A stretch of 10,161 bases of DNA from assembly GCA_964605095.1 (NCBI GenBank), contig CAZSBS010000177.1, positions 1-10,161 of the forward strand. The letters are read 5' to 3'. Positions 5,727-10,161 of this stretch are shown here, piece after piece; position 1 is the stretch's first letter, and the number at the start of each line of letters is the position of its first letter. The notes beneath the pieces were generated by a model that had not been told where the DNA came from, did no database searches, and saw only the letters and a program-made list of their open reading frames with translations. The translations under genes and the position numbers were made by a program. Source of the stretch: JAUWQU01 sp964605095. Lineage in GTDB: Bacteria > Planctomycetota > Phycisphaerae > SM23-33.

Positions 5727-6347
5727 GTGACTGATATACCGACACTTAAGAACGATGAATGGGATGAGCTTCTTGAGCGACTGACCTACTATGCGCTCGG
5801 AAAGTTCCGGAAATGCGGTTGGCGAAGGGGCAACCCGCAGAAGGTGGAGTGGGCTGGGCCGGGAGGGACCGGTCCGGGTGACGTCGCCTTGGAGGCCATC
5901 ACGTCGGTCATAGAGGGGAAGCGGACGTATAACCGTGGAAAGCACGGAGACTTCGGCAACTTTCTGAGATCCGTAGTGGACAGCCTGGTCTCGCACATGG
6001 CGGAAAAGGCAAAGCAACGAAGGACGGGGCGCATGCCGGTCTCGCAGAACGCCGACACGGGCGAGCTGGTCGAAGTTGACCTGCCCGGAAGGGAGCCTGA
6101 TCCGGCGGACGTATGCGTGACACGGGACACGATCGAGGTGGCCAAGAAAGCCGTAGCCGCCGATGCCCAGGAGGATCCCTTGGCGATGCAAGTCTTAGAG
6201 TGCATGGAGGCCGATATCACGAAGCCGGCGGAAATGGCTGAGGCTTTGGGTGTCGACATCAAGGACATCAACAACGCTCAGAAGCGGCTCCGCCGGAAAC
6301 TCGACCAGGCGTTCGCAGACGAGGTCGGGAAGGAGCGGATACGATGA
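5727..6347 (+). CDS. Short sigma-70-like protein
   Basis: The 206-residue protein looks like a divergent RNA polymerase sigma-70 relative. A region-2-like helical segment (about 50-92) reads GDVALEAITSVIEG, then KHGDFGNFLRSVVDSLVSHMAE. An acidic linker follows, and a region-4-like helix-turn-helix ends it (about 165-192, TKPAEMAEALGVDIKDINNAQKRL). Similar short sigma-like proteins occur, to my recollection, next to ImmA/IrrE peptidases. I choose the GTG at 5727 because GGGGAGG (5714-5720) lies 6 nt upstream; a TTG at 5691 would add 12 proline-rich residues and has no site. Its stop overlaps the next ATG by 4 bp. Whether it recruits polymerase or only binds DNA is not determined. Confidence 0.7.
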   Translation: MTDIPTLKNDEWDELLERLTYYALGKFRKCGWRRGNPQKVEWAGPGGTGPGDVALEAITSVIEGKRTYNRGKHGDFGNFLRSVVDSLVSHMAEKAKQRRTGRMPVSQNADTGELVEVDLPGREPDPADVCVTRDTIEVAKKAVAADAQEDPLAMQVLECMEADITKPAEMAEALGVDIKDINNAQKRLRRKLDQAFADEVGKERIR

Positions 6348-6784
6348 AGAACATCAACGATTTCGATGATCGCGTCTGGGGCCGGTTCTTTGATTTCGTC
6401 TTCACCGACGAGAGGAACCTGACCCGCGTACAGGTCCAGGCAGAGCTTCGGCAGCAAGGGATCGACCTGCGAGATGCACAGGCCAAGCTTGCATCGGCGC
6501 TCAGGCATGCCCGCGAAACACAGGAGGCGAGAGCAACGCTGGAACACGCCAAGCAGAGGCGAATATGCTTGCTGGAGAGACTGACGGGCATCCAGGCACC
6601 GTCAGGGCCGGCCATCAGGGCAACGCTGAAGAAGATGGTCTCGGAGCGATTGTCCGGACCCCAACAGGCAGTATATGCCCGCAAGCTTGAGAGCGCTGCA
6701 AGCGATGAGGACCTCAAGTCCTTGCTTGAGGACATCTCACGGTTGGACGCGTTCGCGGAGGACTCGGAAGATGGCGAGTCTTGA
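6344..6784 (+). CDS. Small helical/coiled-coil protein, unidentified
   Basis: This 146-residue, charged, helix-rich protein has no family I recognise. Residues about 25-75 have long runs of A, R, Q, E and L (VQAELRQQGIDLRDAQAKL, then HARETQEARATLEHAKQRR), consistent with a coiled coil. The C-terminus is acidic (DAFAEDSEDGES). A ribosome binding site (GGAAGGAG) lies about 8 nt before the ATG, which overlaps the sigma-like gene as ATGA; the 3' end overlaps the ImmA/IrrE gene by 14 bp. This wedged position suggests a dedicated partner, perhaps an anti-sigma-like protein or protease substrate. That role is an inference from gene order only. Confidence 0.75.
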   Translation: MKNINDFDDRVWGRFFDFVFTDERNLTRVQVQAELRQQGIDLRDAQAKLASALRHARETQEARATLEHAKQRRICLLERLTGIQAPSGPAIRATLKKMVSERLSGPQQAVYARKLESAASDEDLKSLLEDISRLDAFAEDSEDGES

Positions 6785-7556
6785 ATTCAGTAGAACGATG
6801 GCTATCGGCGAGGCGGAGCGGCTATGGCGGCTGTACGGATTCACAGTGCCTTCGGACTTGTCCCTGGAGGACTTGGCATTGGCACGAGGCGTGCTGGTCA
6901 CCGAAGGTTCTCTTGACAAGATGGAGGCCAGGCTGATCCGACAGGGCAAACGCGGTCTCATACGTGTCAAGGCTGATTTGCCGGAGCTTGGCAGGAAACG
7001 ATTTGCCATCAGCCATGAACTGGGCCACTGGGAGCTTCACGCGAACATATCACAGCTGTTTGCATGCACCGAGGACGACATGGTCGCCTCCTACAAGAAA
7101 AGCGTGCATGAGGCGGAGGCCAATTACTTCGCCTCCGGGCTGTTGATGCCCAGCAATATCTTCGCCGCGAAGGGCGCCGGCGCTAGCCTCTGCGTGAAGG
7201 ATGTCTCTGACCTGGCCTCGTACTTCGCTACATCGTTCACTGCTACAGCCATTCGCTACGTTGACCTGAGTTCTGAGCCATGCGCCGTCGTGGCGTCATC
7301 AGCTAACACGATTCGCTGGTGGAGGGGCAGCCCCGAGTTTGAGGATCGGTTCTGGCTGGATGCCAGGGGTCAGCTTTCTCCGAGCACTGTGGCCGGCAGC
7401 ATCTTCAAAGGCGGACGACGCCCCACTGGCCCAGAAGTCGTCGACATTGCCGAGTGGTCGGAACGCGGGGCGGATGAGGGGGACGGGACCTTCATGGAAG
7501 ACTGCCTCATCATGGATCGTTATGGACAGGTTCTCAGCCTGCTCAGGCTGTCGTAA
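6771..7556 (+). CDS. ImmA/IrrE-family zinc metallopeptidase
   Basis: The 261-residue protein carries the zincin motif HELGH (82-86, within FAISHELGHWELH), with H82 and H86 as zinc ligands and E83 as catalytic base. About 30 residues on, HEAEANYFASGLLMP (113-127) is the family's third-ligand segment (E114 or E116). ImmA cleaves a phage-type repressor and IrrE/PprI cleaves DdrO after DNA damage, so this protein is a candidate stress-activated protease for a local regulator. About 90 further residues (IRWWRGSPEF to the end) form a C-terminal domain of unknown role. The start at 6771 has GGAGG (6757-6761), 9 nt upstream, and overlaps the preceding gene; an ATG at 6798 is an alternative. Confidence 0.88.
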   Translation: MASLEFSRTMAIGEAERLWRLYGFTVPSDLSLEDLALARGVLVTEGSLDKMEARLIRQGKRGLIRVKADLPELGRKRFAISHELGHWELHANISQLFACTEDDMVASYKKSVHEAEANYFASGLLMPSNIFAAKGAGASLCVKDVSDLASYFATSFTATAIRYVDLSSEPCAVVASSANTIRWWRGSPEFEDRFWLDARGQLSPSTVAGSIFKGGRRPTGPEVVDIAEWSERGADEGDGTFMEDCLIMDRYGQVLSLLRLS

Positions 7557-7616
7557 ACGACAGATGTGTTTGGAAGGTGATGCTGCTGGTGGAAGACGCG
7601 CAGATTTGGAGTCACG

Positions 7617-8648
7617 ATGAGCAGCTTCAACGATGAGATGGCTCAGCACCAGGTCGCCTGGCGGCAGAAGCACATTGCCGACAAACGGCACGGAATGCAA
7701 AACAGGCAGACGCGACCTTGGATCCTGCCGCCTGAACTCTGGGAAGAGGGGCTGTGGCCGGGAATCCGCAGCGGCTCGGCATGCTCGCTCCCTGAGTACC
7801 TCAGGACTCCTGGCAGAGAGATCGAGAAACACAAGGGCGTCCACAACCTTAAGAGTTCCTGGGTCGCGTGTGCCAACCTGTACTTCCCGTTCCGCCAGGC
7901 CGTGGGCCTGTCCATGCTCGCCGGCTTTCTGAAACAACACGTCTCGCCGCTTATCGAGGTTGTGGAGGCGGTTGAGTTGGAGTATGCCGAGGAGCCGCCT
8001 CTGGACCCGCAGACGCTCTTGGGCGAGCCCAAAGGTGGCCACCGCGGGGCCAACCAGACTTCGCCCGATGTAGCCTTCCTTGTTCGGACCACCAGCGGAA
8101 AGGGGTTGATCCTCACGGAGAACAAGCTGGTGGAGCACTCGTTCTACCCGTGCTCAGGCCGGAAACCCGAGGTGCGGAACCCCGATCGCGGCCGGTGCAT
8201 GGATTTTCAGAAGCTGATTGCCGACCTGCCCGCCCGGTGCTGGCAGCTACAGTGGGAATTGGGCAGCAGGAAGAACCGCAAGTACTGGGACCACATCCAC
8301 CTCAGCGACCATGGCCGCCGTATCCTCAAGCGATGCCCAGCCGCAACCGGCGGCTATCAACTCCTGCGACAGCAGGCCCTGGCAGAGGGCATCGCCGCCA
8401 GCGACCGGTACGAGGTGGTGGTCTCCTGCGTGGCTTACGACAGCCGCAACGAGGCCCTGATCGGATGCCTTCGCGAGACGGGAGTCGACGACTTCAGCAC
8501 GGGTTGGGGCCCGTTGTTCGCGGGCAGGGCGAGCTTCGCGACCTTCACGCACCAGCAGTGGGTTGCGTGGGTGCGCCAGCATGACCAGGATGGTCGCTGG
8601 GCCGACTGGCTTGCCTACGCCTCCGAGCGGTACGGCTACGGCCAGTGA
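7617..8648 (+). CDS. Putative PD-(D/E)XK endonuclease (PGN_0703-like)
   Basis: The 343-residue protein has a restriction-endonuclease-like active-site pattern: SPDVAFLV (D151), then GLILTENKLVEHSF with E168-N-K170. Further on are several cysteines (179, 195, 208, 240) and GGYQLLRQQALAEG (245-258). The last resembles the YQLxR element of PGN_0703-type putative restriction endonucleases, which I recall as the closest family. It would cut nucleic acid, presumably DNA. GGAG at 7608-7611 lies 5 nt before the ATG. It follows the ImmA/IrrE gene by 60 bp on the same strand and may be the operon's effector; a separate promoter in the gap cannot be excluded. The family assignment is moderately sure, the substrate unknown. 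Confidence 0.65.
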   Translation: MSSFNDEMAQHQVAWRQKHIADKRHGMQNRQTRPWILPPELWEEGLWPGIRSGSACSLPEYLRTPGREIEKHKGVHNLKSSWVACANLYFPFRQAVGLSMLAGFLKQHVSPLIEVVEAVELEYAEEPPLDPQTLLGEPKGGHRGANQTSPDVAFLVRTTSGKGLILTENKLVEHSFYPCSGRKPEVRNPDRGRCMDFQKLIADLPARCWQLQWELGSRKNRKYWDHIHLSDHGRRILKRCPAATGGYQLLRQQALAEGIAASDRYEVVVSCVAYDSRNEALIGCLRETGVDDFSTGWGPLFAGRASFATFTHQQWVAWVRQHDQDGRWADWLAYASERYGYGQ

Positions 8649-9081
8649 CCACGCGGGGCGGCATGCGTACTACACAGCCCTTAATCGCAAGAGGGGGGGA
8701 GTCCTACGCAGGTTCTGGCGATGGGTGAAGAGGCTGCTTGAGGAGTAGCCCGACCTCGTCCCGGGTTTCCGTCGCGCCAGACCCGCGGATCAAGGGCCTG
8801 GAGGACCTGGGCAGGATTAAGGCGACGGACTTCGAGGTGATCGTGCCCACCGGCCCGAACGAAGGGCCACGGTCCCTGAAGAAGTAGTCGCTCGGCAGGT
8901 CGTGATCACGTCATGCTGTTCGTCGACAAGCTGATGGCCCTGAATGCCTGAGCCGAGCAAGCGATCCCACTGTGAGAAGCTCTGGATGGCCTTGAATCCA
9001 GAACTGGCAGAGCAGCATCCACTGCCGTATACTCTTTCGCATCCTCCAACCTGCGGCAATAAGACAGGGAAGAACGAGCAA
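8649..9081. other. Region without a confident gene, containing gene-like fragments
   Basis: About 430 bp with only short protein-like pieces. One frame ends at 8748 with a basic helix (VLRRFWRWVKRLLEE) but has no start after the nuclease gene. Another could run from a TTG at 8738 to a TAG at 8887 (49 residues, containing ATDFEVIVPTGPNEGPRSL). A third is MLFVDKLMALNA, from 8913 to 8951. They look like remnants of decayed genes or one tiny gene. A candidate promoter of the HEPN gene lies at 9004-9033. Confidence 0.4.
9004..9033 (+). promoter_or_regulatory. Candidate promoter of the HEPN gene
   Basis: CTGGCA (9004-9009) and TATACT (9028-9033) with an 18-bp spacer. Transcription near 9040 would give a leader of about 40 nt before the ATG at 9082, and supports that start over an ATG at 8944. 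Confidence 0.4.
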
Positions 9082-9741
9082 ATGGCGGGCGGCACGAACA
9101 AGTCGGCGGCGGAGATGCGAAAGAAGTTCAAGGCGATCCCCGAGGAGCAGCGCGAAGCCAACCAGGCCTTCAGCGTTCGCGTCTGGCGGGGGTTGAGTTG
9201 GCTTGAGCGGGCGGAGGGCATCCCGGACATCGAAGGGAAGTTCATCAGCCTGTGGATCGCCTTTAACGCGATTTACGGGCACCTTCAGGACGACGGCATG
9301 AACGCTTCCGACCGTGGGAGTTGGCAGCAGTTCCTGGCTGGGATCGTCAAGGCCGACACGGAAGACCAACTCGGGCAGATCATGTGGGCCGACCAGCGCA
9401 ACATCCTCCGGTTAGTCGACAACAAGTACCTGTTCCGCCCGTTCTGGCTGAGCCAGGCCGACGCCGATGACAAACTCGCCCGTAGCCGGCGCCAGGTGAT
9501 GGTCCTCCTTCAGCAACGTAACGCTGTCGGAGTCTTTCAGGAACTCTTCGAGCGGCTGTACGTGCTTCGCCAGCAGGTCTTCCACGGTGCCGCCACTTTC
9601 GGCAGCAAGCTGAATCGCCCGTACTTGAAGTCCGCCACCGTCCTGCTGGAAAGGATCATCCCGGCCATGATCGACATCATCATCGCAGCCGGGCCTGGCG
9701 TTGATTGGGGCGCATTGTGCTTCCCGCCGGTGAATTGCTGA
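9082..9741 (+). CDS. HEPN-domain protein, possible RNase (ApeA-like HEPN)
   Basis: The 219-residue protein is mostly helical. In its C-terminal half, RQQVFHGAATFGSKLNR contains R163-x4-H168, the R-x(4-6)-H active-site motif of HEPN ribonucleases, followed by the helix ATVLLERIIPAMIDIIIA. An earlier segment, KFISLWIAFNAIYG (53-66), also matches the first helix of large HEPN families such as the Apea-like group. HEPN proteins act as RNA-cleaving toxins or abortive-infection effectors. No obvious partner nucleotidyltransferase is adjacent; the closest is AbiEii, 6 kb away. AGGGAAG (9066-9072) is 9 nt before the ATG. A longer start at 8944 would add 46 residues unlike the rest and place the promoter inside the gene. 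Confidence 0.72.
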   Translation: MAGGTNKSAAEMRKKFKAIPEEQREANQAFSVRVWRGLSWLERAEGIPDIEGKFISLWIAFNAIYGHLQDDGMNASDRGSWQQFLAGIVKADTEDQLGQIMWADQRNILRLVDNKYLFRPFWLSQADADDKLARSRRQVMVLLQQRNAVGVFQELFERLYVLRQQVFHGAATFGSKLNRPYLKSATVLLERIIPAMIDIIIAAGPGVDWGALCFPPVNC

Positions 9742-9786
9742 AGGGGTGCGACCACTTCCGTCATACCCGTCTGGGATAATGCCTAT

Positions 9787-9831
9787 GGCCGGCGATCCGG
9801 CGGCACCAAGGCAAGTCGGAGTTTGCCGGCC
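9787..9831 (+). promoter_or_regulatory. Inverted repeat in the leader of the DUF932-like gene
   Basis: GGCCGGC (9787-9793) and GCCGGCC (9825-9831) are 7-bp complementary arms with 31 nt between, ending 2 nt before the AGGAG ribosome binding site at 9834-9838. A leader structure or regulator site is possible; the words are common in this GC-rich DNA. A GATAAT at 9775-9780 upstream could be a -10 element without a good -35. Confidence 0.3.
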
Positions 9832-9845
9832 TTAGGAGAATGGCC

Positions 9846-10133
9846 ATGGTCAGACAACACGACAAGACGGTGACTTGGTTCGGACAGCCCATAACTACCT
9901 GCCGCGGCACTCTTGCCGAACTTCGGGCCGGCGTGCCGTCATTTGAGCGCACGCCCTTTGGCCCGGAAGGCAGCCAGAACGAGTTCCTGCACACCATTGT
10001 TCGCAAACCGATTGGCGAAGACAAGAGGTTCATCCCCGTAGCCACCGTCTCGCCCCAATACGACCTTGTTCAGCATCATGAGGTCTTCAAATGGCTGGCC
10101 GAAGGGCTGAAGGGCGTGTTGCCCAATTGTTAA
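9846..10133 (+). CDS. DUF932-like protein, short and possibly truncated
   Basis: The 95-residue product resembles only the N-terminal part of DUF932 (phage/plasmid-like) proteins: TWFGQPITTCRGTLAEL, VPSFERTPFGPEGSQNEFLHTIVRKP, then FIPVATVSPQYDLVQHHEVFKWL. It stops at TAA just after the HHEVF segment, where relatives usually continue for 150 residues or more. The ATG at 9846 is preferred because AGGAG (9834-9838) is 7 nt away, against 1 nt for the ATG at 9840. DUF932 function is unknown to me; members are often carried by phages, plasmids and islands. Another frame stays open from about 10120 to the window edge, so a frameshift cannot be excluded. Gene loss, a true short form and a sequencing error are all possible. 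Confidence 0.6.
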   Translation: MVRQHDKTVTWFGQPITTCRGTLAELRAGVPSFERTPFGPEGSQNEFLHTIVRKPIGEDKRFIPVATVSPQYDLVQHHEVFKWLAEGLKGVLPNC

Positions 10134-10161
10134 TTTAGACAGTTTTCCATTTGGCATCCAG

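Noticed and set aside
7299..8138. A 279-codon open frame on the - strand opposite the peptidase and nuclease genes
   Set aside because: It crosses the gap between two + strand genes with recognisable active-site motifs and has no motif of its own.
8944..9081. Longer start of the HEPN gene at ATG 8944
   Set aside because: The added 46 residues look unlike the rest, there is no ribosome binding site, and a promoter candidate lies inside that stretch.

Overview
The window is about 10 kb of GC-rich bacterial DNA with clear Shine-Dalgarno sites, short intergenic gaps and many 4-30 bp gene overlaps. The gene content looks like a defence or accessory island. Several families here (a short sigma-70-like protein next to an ImmA/IrrE protease, a multiubiquitin/ThiF/DUF6527 cassette, an AbiEi/AbiEii pair) are ones I associate with environmental bacteria such as Planctomycetota or similar sediment and water lineages. 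The taxon is inferred from gene content only. No integrase, transposase, tRNA, rRNA or CRISPR array was seen.

Layout. (1) 1-78 is a possible C-terminal gene tail, followed by about 340 bp without a supported gene. (2) 420-1226 (+) is a radical SAM protein. (3) 1432-3343 (+) is a type IV toxin-antitoxin-like pair, AbiEi-type regulator then AbiEii-type nucleotidyltransferase, preceded by two near-identical 16-bp palindromes that look like autoregulatory operators. (4) 3344-3644 is a convergent intergenic region rich in inverted repeats. (5) 5579-3645 (-) is a tightly overlapping three-gene cassette: a one-domain multiubiquitin-family protein, an E1-like ThiF protein with an N-terminal DUF6791-like region, and a cysteine-rich DUF6527-like protein. 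(6) Diverging from it, 5727-7556 (+) is an overlapping three-gene operon: sigma-70-like protein, small helical protein, and ImmA/IrrE metallopeptidase. A PD-(D/E)XK-like putative endonuclease follows at 7617-8648 (+). (7) 8649-9081 holds only gene-like fragments and a candidate promoter. (8) 9082-9741 (+) is a HEPN-type protein. (9) 9846-10133 (+) is a short DUF932-like protein, probably truncated.

How the genes may work together. AbiEi and AbiEii should form an autoregulated toxin-antitoxin or abortive-infection unit. The ubiquitin-like protein, the E1-like enzyme and DUF6527 should form a protein-modification pathway; no free-standing E2 is visible. The sigma-like, ImmA/IrrE and nuclease genes could form a regulated stress or defence response. 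They share a 147-bp divergent control region with the ubiquitin-like cassette, so the two may be one co-regulated system. That link is inferred from gene order alone.
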